DNA of 64,000 nucleotides from Penelope pileata. Its lineage: Eukaryota; Chordata; Aves; Galliformes; Cracidae. The stretch is taken from NCBI GenBank assembly GCA_013396635.1, contig WBMW01003255.1:28794-92793 (forward strand). Direction: 5' to 3'. Made by a program: the position numbers and the translations under genes. A model generated the notes under the pieces. It had not been told where the DNA came from and did no database searches. It saw only the letters and a list, made by a program, of their open reading frames with translations. Shown in pieces: positions 13,775 to 27,000 of the stretch. Within the stretch, counting starts at the first letter, position 1; each line of letters begins with the position of its first letter.

Positions 13775-15446
13775 AATGGTCTTCTCTGACAGCTGCTCTT
13801 CACACAACTCCCAAACAAATGGTTCCAACTGGGGAAGAAACGTCCCTCCCTCTGCCAGTGAGGACCAGGTTCGTGATCATCTGAGGAACCTGAATGTCCA
13901 CAAGTCTATGAGTCCTGATGAGATGCATCCCAGAGTCCTGAGGGAATTGGCTGATGTAGTTGCCAAGCTGCTCTCGATGGTATTTGAAAAGTCATGGCTG
14001 TCAGGTGAAGTCCCTGGTGACTGGAAAAGAGGTAATATCACACCCATTTTTAGCAGCGTAGAAAAGATGATCCATGGAGCTACTGACCTGTCAGCCTCAC
14101 CTCTGTGCTGGGGACGATCGTGGAGCAGATCGTCCTGGAAGCTGTGCTAGGGCACGTGGAAGAGAGGGAGGTGATACGAGGCAACCAGCATGGCTTCACC
14201 AACGGCAAGTCCTGCCTGACCCACCTTCTGTGGCCTTCTATGATGGTGTGACTGCATCAATGGACAAGGGAAGAACCACTTATGTCATCTATCTGGACTT
14301 CAGCAAGACCTCTGACATGGTCTTCCACAACGTCCTTCTTTCCAAACTGGAAAGAAATGGATTTGATAGAAGAACTGTTCAATGGACGAAGAACTGGCTG
14401 CAGGGTCGAACCCAGAGAGTGATGGTCAATGGTGCAATGTCTGGATGGAGATCAGTGATGAGTGGGGTCCCTCAGGGGTCAGTGCTGGGACCGATACTCT
14501 TCAATATCTTCATCAATTACATTGACAGTGAGACCAAGTGCACCCTCAGCAAGTTTGCAGACGATACCATGCTGTGTGGTGTAGTTGACATGCCTGAGGG
14601 ACTGGATGCTATCCAGAGAGACCTAGACAGGCTTGAGCAGTAGGCAGAGGAGAACCTCATGAGGTTCAACAAATCCAAGTGCAAGGTCTTGCACCTGGGC
14701 CGTGGTAACCCCTGCTATCAATACAAGCTGGCGGACAAAAAGATAGAGCACAGCCCTACCAAAAAGGACTTGGGGGTACTGGTAGATGGCAAACTGGACA
14801 TGGGCCAGCAATGTGCCCCCACAGCCCACAGAGCCAACAGAATGCTGGGCTGCATCAAAAGAAGTGTGGCCAGCAGGTCGAGGAAGGTGATCCTGCCCCT
14901 CTGCTCTGCGCTGGTGAGACCTCACCTGGTGCACTGCATCCAGATGTGGAGTCCTCAGCACAGGAGAGACATGGACCTGTTGGAGCGCATTCAGAGGAGG
15001 GCCACAAAAATGATCCAGGGGATGCAACACCTCCCCTGTGAAGACAGGCTGAGAGAGCTGGGGCCGTTCAGCCTGGAGAAGGCTCCGAGGTGACCTGATA
15101 GCTGCCTATCAATATCTAAAGGGAAGCTATAAGAAAGAAGGGGACAGACTCTTTAGCAGTGTCTATAGGGATAGGACAAGGGGGAGTGGCTTTAAACTGA
15201 AAGAGAGGAAATTTAGGTTAGATTTAAGGAAAAGTTTTTTACGATAATGGTGGTGAAGCACTGGAACAGATTGCCCAGAGAGGTGGTAGAAGCCCTGACC
15301 CTGGAGACATTCCAGGTCAGGCTGGACCAAGCTCTGAGCAGCCTGATCTAGCTGTAGATGTCCCTGTACATTGCAGGGAAGTTGGACTAGATGACCTTTA
15401 AAGGTCCCGTCCAACTCTAAGTATTCTATAATTCTATGATTCTATA
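13775..15446 (+). mobile_element. CR1 LINE, 5'-truncated copy with ORF2 reverse-transcriptase remnant
   Basis: About 1.67 kb of a CR1 retrotransposon runs from inside ORF2 to the 3' end. Coding remnants are in three blocks. 13776-~14070 encodes the region before the RT palm (EDQVRDHLRNLNVHKS, GDWKRGNITPIF). A frameshift near 14070-14100 leads into the frame holding RT motifs YLDFSKTSDMV, GVPQGSVLGPILFN and FADD (14554-14565). After an in-frame TAG at 14641 the same frame continues with MRFNKSKCKVLHLG and LLERIQRRATKMIQG to about 15093. A further shift precedes the C-terminal KLKERKFRLDLRK-type end. The terminal repeat is ATTCTATAATTCTATGATTCTATA. The 3' UTR words (cattgcagggaagttggac, gacctttaaaggtccc) differ from those of the other CR1 tails, indicating another subfamily. 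Confidence 0.93.
13776..15400 (+). pseudogene. CR1 ORF2 (reverse transcriptase) pseudogene
   Basis: This is the broken reading frame of the CR1 copy. The intact family protein has an N-terminal endonuclease followed by a reverse transcriptase; the endonuclease is absent here through 5' truncation. RT motif A keeps the first catalytic Asp (YLDFSK), and motif C keeps FADD. Disabling changes are a frameshift around 14080, TAG at 14641-14643 where the family has Trp (LEQ*AEENL), and a shift near 15090. The protein cannot be made in one piece, so the copy is dead, although the palm motifs have stayed readable. Confidence 0.88.
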
Positions 15447-17204
15447 AAATCATCAAAAATAGCTTTAAATGCAGCAGTAACACTTCATTCTTGTGTCACT
15501 ATTTTTTTAACATCTGAATGTAACCGCAAAGCAGTATTTTATACTTATCTGATTCATTTTAATTGCTTTTACCAAGCATTCCTGAAGATCCTTAAGAGTG
15601 CTGAGGGCAGGAGGAAGACAGAAGAGGTTGACTTAGCCATGGTAATCCTATGAATTTTGGGTACCTTAATAATCTTCCCCCAATTTTTTTATTAGACTGT
15701 TTAAACTTTGCTTTGTGTGTACTAGCATTCAGTAAATATCCCTGTGACACCATATACTGACCATAAATTTCACAGAAACAGCAAATGATAGAAAATATTC
15801 CTGAATAGCAATTTGTAAAGTTGGTAACATTAAATTTTCCTTAAATATCCGGCTTCTGTGTCCTCTGACTTTTCATTTTGAGTGTGTACATTGTACTCAT
15901 TGTGACTAATCTAGAGATCAAGATTTATCAGAATTATTAGGAAAATGGTTTTCAGTAAGAAATATATCTGAGAAAAGAGAAGTGATGTTTAAATGGAGGA
16001 TTCGTTTGTGCTCAGCTACAATGGTTTGCTCTATTTTATTCTTTTTCTCCAACTCTTTAACTGATGAATACAAAACTGAACATAAACCATTGTCTTATAT
16101 CATTATTAAAGTTTCTTGATTGCTCTTTCGGCTAACTTTATTTCTAACTGCTGAGGGAACTGAGCAGATATACTCATTATGGCATTCAAATCAATTCCCC
16201 AGTATCTTCCTCAGAGAATTCAGCAATACCAGTTGTCCAAGGACCACATTCAGGGACCATCAGTGTGTGAACATCATAGATTTGTTTTGGCCAGCAACCG
16301 TCAGCTTGCCAAGATTCATTTGCTCTTTGCTGTCCATTCAGAGCCAGAGCTGAAATTTCCTACAACTAAAAATAATTTTAATTTGAACCATTGTCAAATT
16401 CAACTAAGTTCATCATTTTTTTCTTTTGAGTCAGACCAAGCAAAAGAAAGTTTCAAACTGATTTTGGAGAAAAGTAAGGCCCAGGCTCTTTTTTGCAGTC
16501 TTTTGGAAATTCAGGTTTAGTTCTCTGCTCTACCTCTACTTTTACTACTAAAACTAATCAGTTCAGACTATGTTTTTAAGTGTTCAAATTCAGCCACTGG
16601 AATGGTAGTTAAGCTTTAGTGGTGAGTTTGAAAATTCTGGAAAACACATATGTGCCCACATTTTCAGACATGTTTTAACATTTAATTTCTATTGATCTCA
16701 GTTAGCCTTTGTGCCTCAGTCCTTTACTTGTGGTTTGTTTTATAACAACTTTGTTGCAAAGATGTTATAAGTCTGAAGTCAGGATTACTAATTTTTTTTT
16801 GTAATAGACAGACACAAAATTCTGGATCTAAATACCGCAGAGCACTGTGATTGTAAATATGGAATGATCAAACCCAGATATACTCAATTTTGCAAAGCAG
16901 ATTCACTTTCAATATTAATTTTAGTATGACCTACAGTCTTTGTCTCCTTTCCTTGAGCAAACCATTATCATGCAAATTCTTGAGCTATATTTGACATCTC
17001 AGAAAGTACCAGATTTAAGTAATCAGAGATTAGAGTATTTTTTCGTGCTATTAGAAAATACAAAAGTCTTTATTTTTGAAATGTAAGACAGCTTTTTTTT
17101 TTTTGGTAAAATGATCTAAATTTTGTTAAGATAAATGCTTCTTGAAGCAAAAATAATTTTATTTTGTTTGTTTTACTGCCAGGTAAAAGTTTTAAAATAT
17201 TTTT

Positions 17205-17218
17205 TGTGTGTGTGTGTG
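17205..17218 (+). repeat. (TG)7 dinucleotide run
   Basis: Seven TG units directly follow a T run. Confidence 0.9.
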
Positions 17219-17320
17219 ACCTTATTTTCTGATCTTCTTTTATGCTACCAAGTATCACCTGTCTTATACATGGAAATATTAAGTACATAACTGCTAAAAT
17301 AGTTTATGTGGTTTGTTTTA

Positions 17321-17373
17321 TGTTAGACTCAATGATCTCTAGAAGTCCCTTCCAACCCCTGCGATTCTGTGAA
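17321..17373 (+). mobile_element. CR1 LINE 3' terminal scrap
   Basis: About 50 bases match the very end of CR1: ttagactcaatgatctct, agaagtcccttccaacccc and the terminal repeat start gcgattctgtga. Nothing further upstream is recognisable, so this is an extreme 5' truncation. Confidence 0.7.
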
Positions 17374-17843
17374 AATAATCTTCTGCATGTAAAATAACTG
17401 TGAATAACCTTATATACAGGTATCTTGTCATTTACTAGATGTATTACTATTATTAATTTGTGAAACATTAGATCATTAATAGATACATCAAATTCTGAAC
17501 TTGGAAATCAGAGTCTATTTAAAACAAAAAGCCAAATTCTTTTAGCTGGTGTAAATTTCCATAGGTGCCTGGATTTCACAGTAGCTTTTCTGTATCTCTC
17601 AAAATCCACATTTTGGTGCTTTCTGTTCAGTAAGAGGCTGGAGCATCCAGCGAAATCATTGGGATGATTGCCAGCCTTGGTATTCATCTCCAGTGCTCTT
17701 CCATCTAGTTCACTCAGCAGCTACTCAGACTCTCCCATATACCTTAACCTCCACTCTTAAGAAACAACAGGGGCTACATCGTCTTAAAGTGAAATTACTC
17801 ACTTTAGTAGGGGTGTTTTTGTCATTTCCTCTTATCTTTTACA

Positions 17844-17902
17844 TACTATAATGTAGTAGGAAGTCTACTATACTGTAGTACTGTACTATAATGTAGGAAG
17901 TC
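17844..17902 (+). repeat. Short tandem duplication with palindromic centre
   Basis: Copy one (17844-17865) reads tactataatgtagtaggaag plus tc. Copy two (17884-17902) reads tactataatgtaggaagtc, lacking three bases (tag). The 18 bases between them (ctatactgtagta region) contain TACTGTAGTA/TACTGTACTA words that are near-palindromic. Confidence 0.85.
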
Positions 17903-19550
17903 CTTGGGGTTGGAAGACAGCTTAGGAAGATGGAAAATAAACCAGCCAAACGAACTTTGGAGAAGCAGTTGATTGGAGAGGATATGACAATGTCTCAAAG
18001 AAAGAGGAAGAGGATGATGAAGTCAAATAAATATACAATTTCTTCCACAGTGCAGATCATATCTTAAAAGAGATATTAGTTATGATTTTTCACTGACTTA
18101 AGCGAATATAACTGGTGTACGCGCTGTGACGGATCTCTCATGGAATCATGATGATTTCTGCCCTTTGATGCTATGGAACCTAATTTTGTGGGCCCACAGA
18201 ATAGGACTAATATCCTATTTGCTGTCCTTTAGTATAAATGCAGAAGAGGAAGCTTTGTGACTCTTGTCTTGAACTGCCATTAGCAATCTCATTTCTGATA
18301 AAAGTGCTTCAACAACTTTTGAAATGGCTGGAATTAACCAGAAAGGGGTGAACACTTCAACAAAATTCTCTCCAAAGCTCTTCTTTGGAAATGGTTGCCT
18401 TAACATTGTAGTGATGGTTATAGCCATAGAATTGCTGTTTCATGGGCTCTGTTAACTCTCCTAAGCACAGTCTTGCCTTTCTTTAACCATTTTTTCTCAG
18501 CCTAGTTTGACTAGTTTAGCCCTTTACATGTCACAGAACTTAAAAACCACAGCCCTGAAATGGATATTTTGTAGCTTCCATTTGCTGAGTACTTCTTCCT
18601 TTTTTCTTACATATAGAACATAATTTTTCACAGTATTATTTTAGATAATAAGATACACATTTTGTGTTGAAGTCAGTTGTGGTAGGACAGGAATCTGAAA
18701 TACAATTTAGTTAGCTGATTAGATAGCTGTAAATGAAAGATAGTTAATGATTATGGTACTCCCACAATCTACCAGCCCAGAGCACAAGAAAAGAGCACCC
18801 TGAAAAGCTCATATTTGAAATACTCAGAAAGCTTGAGAACTCTGCAGTCAATCAGAAGTTTCTAAATTAAAATTAAAAGTTTATCTTTAAGGAGACTGAA
18901 ACAGAGTCTTCCCTAGATGATAAAGTATTGTTTTTCTTTTGTTAAAGGAATTTCTGAGGAATTAATGTTATTACCTTTTCCCACCTACCCTCTAAGATAC
19001 ACATTTGTATGAGAGTTACCTCTCCTCAGTTATCCTCTGTGATGCTCAAGTAGCTCTGTTATTCCTGTGTCTTCTAATATAGAGCAAATGTGGTTCTTCT
19101 CATATCCAGCTGCACCCTTGGGGATTGTACCACCTATGGAAGGCCTAGCTAAAGCTGCTGCTTATGAAAACAGATGGTGTCAATTGTTCCTGTAAGACAA
19201 AAGATAAAAAGAAAATGTCCGTCTTAGTTAAATTATATTCCAAAACTCTGACCCAACTGAACATAGACAATCTCTGTAACAGGGATGTCAGAATGACTGT
19301 GACCCAAAATCATGTTATACTTCAGTAGCAGGGTTCTCGAAGAGATACCTTTTGAAATGAAGCATTGTGTGAGACCAGATGGTTGGCCTGAATTTCTATT
19401 GTTCCTCTTGGCTCTCTGGTGATATGCAGATTTCTATATTGCTTTATATTTTCTCACAGCTCTGCCAAGTATTTACATTCAGATAACTCTGGTGAAGAAA
19501 ATGAAAAGGCCAAACATAAAGAAGCAACAGAAAAATATTTGTCTCTGAAG

Positions 19551-19570
19551 TGTGTGTGTTTGTGTGTGTG
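19551..19570 (+). repeat. Interrupted TG dinucleotide run
   Basis: TG repeats with one interrupting TT in the middle. Another short TGTG segment follows at 19577-19582. Confidence 0.9.
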
Positions 19571-20799
19571 AATATTTGTGTGATATTAGAGGTGTGCTAA
19601 GTAAGTATTAATCTTGTTTTTTCTCTCTCTCCTTTTTTTTTCTCTTTTCCATTTTACATGAAAGCTGCCACGATTGGGATAAGAGTGAAATGAACATAAG
19701 TATGATAAATGATAAAGTGCTCCTGGGAGTAAATATACCACTCAGAAAGAGCATTCCTAATCAAGCAGTGCAGCCAGCTAATGCACTCTGAGAGCAAGCA
19801 CCTCAAAAAGATTCTAAATTTGAAGCATTGAAGACTGGCATTTAGCTTGAGTAGTTTCTGGTTTAAGATGAAACTGCTGCACTAGGGGATCACAGTAGCA
19901 GAATGAGATCTTGGAGGGCACAGAGGCTTGATGTCTTGTATTAAATGACCAACAAGATAGGGAGGAAAAAAGAGAACTAAAAGCCAGATTTTTTACCTTA
20001 TTTGTTCTAACTGACAGTTTGGACAGTGAATAGAATTAGGGAAAGACAAGAATAAAATGTGGCCCTTTTCGATTCGTAATAGATGTATAACTGTTGGTGC
20101 CCACTGGTGTGGCTGGGGTGCTGTGTTGTTACAACTGTATCTTTGTAGGGTGTTTCATAGATTTTGGTAGCTAAGATGCCAAAAGGTCCAGCCTGGCATA
20201 CTGAACACACTGCTTTTAGAGAAAGCAACGTATGCTCCACTTGTGAACGTCATCTGCCACCCACTCTTCAGAAGTATAACGCTGCCCACACATCTAGCCT
20301 GAATGACTCAGAAAATATATTTTTATTTGCAAATGATACAAGGTCAGAACTATCAAAGCTGTGATGTGTCAGAAAATCACCCAGAAGAGCTTCTCTCTTA
20401 AAAAAGCGGAATGAAAGTAGTCCTAGCATGAGTGAAATGGATTTACTCTAGACTGTGTCTGGGGTGAATATTAGGGACGTATTTGAAATTATCTATCTAA
20501 AAATACCTTGTAGGCACACTATGCGTTTGTCTGTGTTTACAAAATTCCACATAAGAAGTTGCTAATGTGACTGTGAATTCACCTAACTTCAGAAAATGTT
20601 TTCATTTTGTCTTGTGTTTATTAATCTTCACTTATACTTGTGAATTAGCTGTTCAGTTACTCCAGGAACATGTGTGACCTTCCTTGTGTCTTATCTAATC
20701 CTACCATACGACATGGAAGGAAACACAATTGCCTGCAGTAATCAAGATGTGGATGCACTTGGTCAAGATTATGATGTTTTCCATTTTAATCTGTATTCC

Positions 20800-21040
20800 C
20801 TTCTCAATCATTCCCGATATTTAAGTTTGCCTTTTGACCAGCATTGATCACTAAACTGACATTGCTGAGCAAATACAGTAACTTTAAGATCTCCTTCTGT
20901 AACGGTAATTGTCATTGTCATGTATATAGTTACCACTATTTTTACAATGTGCATTATTTTGCATTTATTAACTTTTAAATTCATCCAATGTTTCATTGCA
21001 CAGTCATTTAGTATCATGAGATCTTCCTACAGCCAGTTTT
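20800..21040 (-). mobile_element. Ancient CR1/L3-like reverse-transcriptase fragment
   Basis: On the minus strand a degenerate frame reads LKVNKCKIMHIVK, then YMTMTITVTEGDLKVTV. This follows the RT segment after the palm in old CR1/L3-type LINEs, where the usual pattern is F-x-VNKCK-x-MH-x-GK followed by an EKDLGV-like block. It is much more diverged than the two young CR1 copies and has no flanking terminal repeat that I can see. The extent is approximate. The alternative, chance similarity, is unlikely for two ordered motifs at the right spacing. Confidence 0.6.
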
Positions 21041-24000
21041 AATTTTGACAGCTCCAGATGTTCCAAAGTATGAGTCAGACCTCAGGAAATCATTAGATTG
21101 CTTTTAAAATTATTAATTTGGATGATTTCTACTATCTTTTCTTTAATGAAAAATTTTAAGCTTTTCTCTGAAGCAACCAGGTCTAAAAATACCACTGCTT
21201 TTCAATAAGATGTTATCTTCTCAGATATCTTTTGATATCTTTTGATTTAGGGATTTGGTGTTTTAAGAAACATGCTAAGTATTCTGAGATCTATGCAAAA
21301 AATATCAGGTGCTGGCAACACTGCTCAGATTTTCATTCCATTCCTCTCTAGAGTTCAGGTGGCTGAGCAGTAGCAGAGAGCACAACTTAAACGTGGTCAT
21401 GTTAAGGTGGCACTGTGAGGTGCCATATCTGAGCTGAGCTGCTCAAATTGGACATGCCCTCTTTGGAAGTCTTCTCTTCAAGTATACACACATTAGAGAG
21501 ACAAGTTCCTTCCAAATTGGAACCAGAACTTAACCTCATGTAGATTGTGACTCATTCACAGAAGCAAACCGAAATGTCTTTTCCAGCACATCTTCAGAGG
21601 GGTACATAGAACTCAGTGACTATAAGTGAGAATTTCACTCTTTACATGCTTTTATATTTGCAAATATTACTGGTCAGAAAGCAATTACTAGTAATCAATC
21701 AGTAGAAGAAAGGTAACCAAGTTGTTCTAGTTGTTCCAACAGCTGATTTACAAGTATCTGATAAGCTAGCTGCCCATGTGTGTAGAGACAAAAATGTCTG
21801 CACATTCCCTGGGAATGAGAGCTTGTTGACATGATTGTATTGAAAAGTATTTGTTTATTCTTTGATTTTGTAGTGTCTCCTGATGACATCCCAGTGCATT
21901 ATAGCACACAATCTTGTGAGACGAGCACAGCTTGGTCATCTGTTATGTCACGCACTCTCCCTTCCCCATGCTTGAACTTGTCTTGCTCGACAGCTTGTCA
22001 TGTTGTAGAAGATCCCATAACTGCATGGATGGGGCACCATTAGAGCATCTTTTTACATTTCTGAAGTGAAAAAGACTAGTCAGGATCCTAGTAGATGCTG
22101 TCATCTTCCAATTTGTGTAGACTTTCTGCAGTGAAAAATTATTAAATCCGCTTTCCTTAGAATCAGCTTTAAAGGGGCAATTTTTTTTATTAGACACTAG
22201 GTAATTTTGTAGCATTTTCAGTATTACTGGTTATATTTTGAACACTTAGAAGTAGAGAAAAACAAAAGAAACCATATTTTTGTGTCTGTGTATCAAAGAT
22301 AACAATAAAAGTGTCTTATTTTTAATTTCTGTATTTATTTATACAGTTCAGTTAAAGGAGCTGCTGTAGTACATAAGCTGTAGGTCTAGGCATACTCAAA
22401 AAGCTTGTTCCTTCTAAACCTCATATTTCGAAAATCTTTACATTTCCTAGTTATGTGAAGATCTGTTAAGTTGGAGCACATTGACATTTTCCAACAGCGT
22501 CCCTTGCTTAAGTACAGTTGAGAAACTTGCTGCACCCTTAGTATAGGCTGTTAGTGAGTGAGACAAAGATCTGGGAGCCTGTAGCTCAGTATTAGCTTAG
22601 TTTGTTTTATAGCCAGTTGCTGTCTGACCTCTCCACGCTGCAAAGGAAATGCAATGCCATGTATATATCTCTTAGTCACATTAAATTATGTCATTTATAT
22701 TTCATCGGAATGAAGAGTTTACTTTATGCTTTGCAGTAAAATTAGCAGAAGTAACAAGATATAAGCAGAAGCACCTAGGTGGAAGTTTGTGGGCCCCTTC
22801 TCTCTCCAGCTTGCTTTGATTCCACCAGGTGTTAAATTTAGGGAGAGAGAGAGGTTGTTTACATCTATGAAAGTGCTAGCAAGTGTAAATGTTTATGGGG
22901 CTTAAACACTCACTGACGTCAGGCAAGACTTCTATGCGTTTGATCCTATGGGATCAAGTCTTTACTGTCAATAAGTGACACCCTTAAAAATTTGAGCAGG
23001 AGAAGAGAAGGAGAGGAAAACTCATCGCAAATAGAAAATGGATATAAAGTTGCTACTGTATTATGAAGGCATTAAACAAGAAATTGTGTACATTAAAAAA
23101 ATAATGTCAAGTTAGTACTTCCTGATAAACAGTTACGTATGTGTCACTGTCTTCTTAACAGTCTCCATGATTGTGTCAAGCTCATACTCTGTCATTATGG
23201 TCCTGGAGATTTTTTACTAAAAGATGCTAAAAGGAACCAGAATTTCTCTCCAGGGTGCCTATTCCAACTCCTCTGGAAGTAGACAGAAAAACTGTTGTGT
23301 GTTTAAGTAGAGCTGGGTCCTACGTGTTATTTTTCTCTTTAATTTCCACAACTGTATCTCTCTCTAAATATACACCCATGTCTGCAGCTCAAATAAAATA
23401 TCGCTCTGCCCAGAATGTGAGTTACGTTCCATATGGAATAGTTTCCAGAAGATACCACTTTTTTACTGTAGTTTTGCATAAAATGGAAAGGCAATAAGAC
23501 TGTCAGTTATTTGGTACAGCCCATGCAGTCTGGAACAGGATCCAGCTGCTCTTTGGACATTTATTGCTTCAGTCCATTCCTGTTAAATGTCCACTGACAT
23601 TTTGTTTTTTTGTGAAACCCTTCATTCAAAAATATGATCACAGACAAGAAGGACTTAAAATAAAAAGTTTTCTCTGTACTAGCTGATATAAAACTAGACT
23701 GTGGCTGGCTTGATAGGCTTACAGATATTTTCAATGTTAATTTATGTCCAAAGGATGTTTGAAATATTTATAAATGGTGACAATTTATATGAATCTTTGA
23801 CATAACTCATCCTATATTTTGTTTTATAAACATTCAGAACCTATTCTCAAGGAAACAGGATGTGCACTGTCTGAGGAGCTTTCTACTCTTTCCTTAAAAG
23901 GATCTGCTACATGCAAGTTGTACAGAGCTGTTGTATATCACTTTAGCCTTAAAAAAATGTGTGTACATAGAAAGGACAAGGATGAAATCCCTGAATTCAA

Positions 24001-27000
24001 TAGGAAAAGTCTTGTTGATTTAATTGGAACAAAGATTTCACCTCAAATACTCAAATGTTGCAAACTAGCATAACTATTAAAGATGATGAGCTAAGCTGAA
24101 GGATGCTCTAGTTGTGTTATAGCTGAGGATCTGGCCCTGAGAGTGCATGTATTCTTAGGGTAAGAAAGCAATCAAGAGGAAATATGTCAGAAGACAAGTA
24201 AATGATGCAGATTTGTTTTGCTAGTTTAACCCTGGGCAACCCTGGAACAGAGCAAGGCCTATGCTGTAGTCCTCCGCTACCCATTTGTACAGGAGTGACT
24301 GCCATTCTAAATGAAATACAATTAGGTAAACTTGTGTTCATGTCAGATTTATATCCTCATTTGCAATACATTAACAAATAAAATGAAAATATATTTATAC
24401 ACATTATATAAGCCAATCTGAAATCCTGATGTATGCAGCCACTGATTTATAAATTGTAATATTGTAAATCAATGTAAATTGCTTGGTCAGAATGTTCATG
24501 CCTTACTATCATAGAAATTAGATACAGAAAAGACTGATTCATTTATATAGTCCATCTCTGTGCCAATGAAGAATTAGTCCTGTTCGTTGTAATCATTTCT
24601 AGCGTGTTGTTCAGAGTGATTTTGAAAGATTCAAAAATAAGGATTTTTATTTCCCTGTCAGATATAGATTTTATTTATCTAACTTTTCATAATTTAAACT
24701 GAGGAAATTGGCAGAGTTTTATGCCCTGATTTTGAGAGATACTGGCATCAAACATCACCAAAGCACCTATCACATTTAAGAACAGGAAAGAACAGCACAA
24801 TTAGTGGGTAAAAATACAAAGTGAAAATGTGAGCCATGTAATCAGCATACTTCTCTTCATCCACGCCTAAAGCCCCTCAGTGATGAGAAATCCTTTGCCA
24901 CTGCTTTCAAAAATTGGCTTATTTCCATTTCAGAATATGAGAAGCAAGGAATTTAATAAACAGGTGCTAAAGTAAAGCAAAACCCATAGTTACGAAATGG
25001 AGGTATTATTGTCTTGATTGAGGCTCTTAACATTAAGGGCGTACTTGGTTAAGTTTTATCTCTCTGTCATTTGCACAGAATCCATTTCCCAGCTCCGGAT
25101 GTTAGGGAGATTATATATAGAGATCTGACACCCATCTCCGTTTGGCTGTTGAATCTTGGCAACTGAGTCCATTAACCCCCTAGCATCATGTACTCCTGGA
25201 GTCTGCTTGAGGGCTGTAAGATATCAGAGGCAGCAGAGTTTACAAGTAAGCGAGCAAAGCATGAGGCAAACTGATTCCGCAGTTGTCATTGACGCTGACC
25301 ACACGGAGGCTTTGTCCATTCATCCATTTCAGCACAACAGGAAGTTTTGCTTGTTACAGCAAATTACTGGTACCTACTGATATCATGAGCTTATAATGTA
25401 TTTATGCATAATACGAAAAGCAAAAGAGACAATAGCTAATTAGAAAAAATTGTAGCTGGCTTATCCTTTACTGATCTAAGTATCCTTGCTGAGGTGTTTT
25501 GTACCCGTGTGAAAACTGCCCATCAAATTATAAAATGGCCCTATTTTAAATGGCTGAGCTATAACAAGAATGATGAAAGATCTTGTGATTAAGATGTAAG
25601 GCTGAATCAAAAGATTCAAGCCCTCCCTCTGGTTATGATCAATCTTATTTGGATCTGATTAATGTTTCCAGAAGCGTCCACTGAAGTCCATGGTGCCCAC
25701 TTAGAGGTATTGTTGGACAGATTTTTTAGAAATTGTGGGTATTCCTTCCTTCCATTAATTTGCTTGATATTTTTTAATGTAACTCTTCTGAAGTTCTGTT
25801 TCTTTTGATATGTTTTAGGAGTTGATGCTCCCAAATAATTTAGGTGATTCTGAAAATGATGTCCTTAATCTTTACATCTTACCTCCTCATCATCTCCAAA
25901 TTGATATAATGCTTTCCTTAAAGGAATGTGAGGAGGGTGACATAATTCATGATGGTAAATTGTGTTGAGATCTTCAGATGGAAAGAGAAAAATGCCAACT
26001 CTTTATTCTCTGGTTGAGGTTTTTTTTTTCATTTTTCTTCTGTACATCTTTACATTTTGTGTACTTTTGAACTGGTTTTAGCTGTCTGTCTGGCTTGGGA
26101 CTATTTCTCTTCTGAGAATTAAGTCATTTAGTACAACAAAATGAGCTTAGTAATGCATACTGTTCTTTGATGGAAGGCTACTCTACTTTGATCACCAATA
26201 CATCATCATATATTACAATGCTTCATATCTGATTCTCTTTTCATTTATACTGGCACAAATCAGGAATAACTTCAATGAAGTCTGCGGAATTAAACTGATG
26301 TAAGTGAGGATATTCAGACTTTCCTTCTATTCAGACCTCCTTACTCTGACATGTAAATTGACTACCTTTCTACAATAGAAGCCATTTAGGAGTAAATTTC
26401 CAATGCACTGTATGATCATTAGATTGGTATGTAATTCATGTGTACCATTTTGAAAATGCCAGTGCCCCTTTGAAAAGATATGAAGGAAAAATGGTTACTT
26501 CTATAATGTTACTTAAAAGGCTTCTGTTTATCAAAACCTCACTGTGTCGTGAAGGTAGTGTTTGTGCTCAGCGCAGAAAAAGCACACTTGTCTCTGTGAC
26601 TGATCTACAGAACAACTCTTGAATAATGGAAACTTACTTTGTGCATATAAGAGGGATATATAATCCTCCTCCTGCCCCTTGGAAAAACTAGAAAATTTGG
26701 CTTTACTATTTCTGAATTTAATCTTAATCTTCAGAGCACTAAAACTCTCCAGTGGGGCCAGTGGTTGAACTGAGCTACTGAATATTGCCTGCAGAAATTT
26801 ATTACAAGGTTGAATAATACAGTATTTTCCCCACGCAGTTTTAACCTCTTGTGTACCATTGAGATACACATTTGGGGGTGGAGAATGAGAGTGGTTGCTT
26901 ACTTGTGCCTGCACCAAGCATTTTCATTTTGGGTACAATAAAATGATAAGCACTCATGGTTGTACACTTCTTTTTGCCTTTTTTCTCCTCTTAAAACAAA

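Larger units (their letters stand above)
15447..20799. other. Intergenic DNA with a CR1 scrap and microsatellites
   Basis: Apart from the CR1 scrap at 17321, the TG runs and the tandem duplication at 17844, nothing is recognised. Overlapping frames at 16120-16520 run to 77 and 113 codons but show no domain and no family resemblance. Confidence 0.6.

Noticed and set aside
14623..15030. 135-codon minus-strand frame
   Set aside because: It is a shadow on the opposite strand of the CR1 reverse-transcriptase remnant.
16120..16520. Overlapping frames of 77 and 113 codons
   Set aside because: There is no resemblance to a known protein, no supporting splice sites or polyadenylation context, and the two frames overlap each other.
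26531..26917. 128-codon minus-strand frame
   Set aside because: It has no recognisable domain, and composition and context fit a chance frame.
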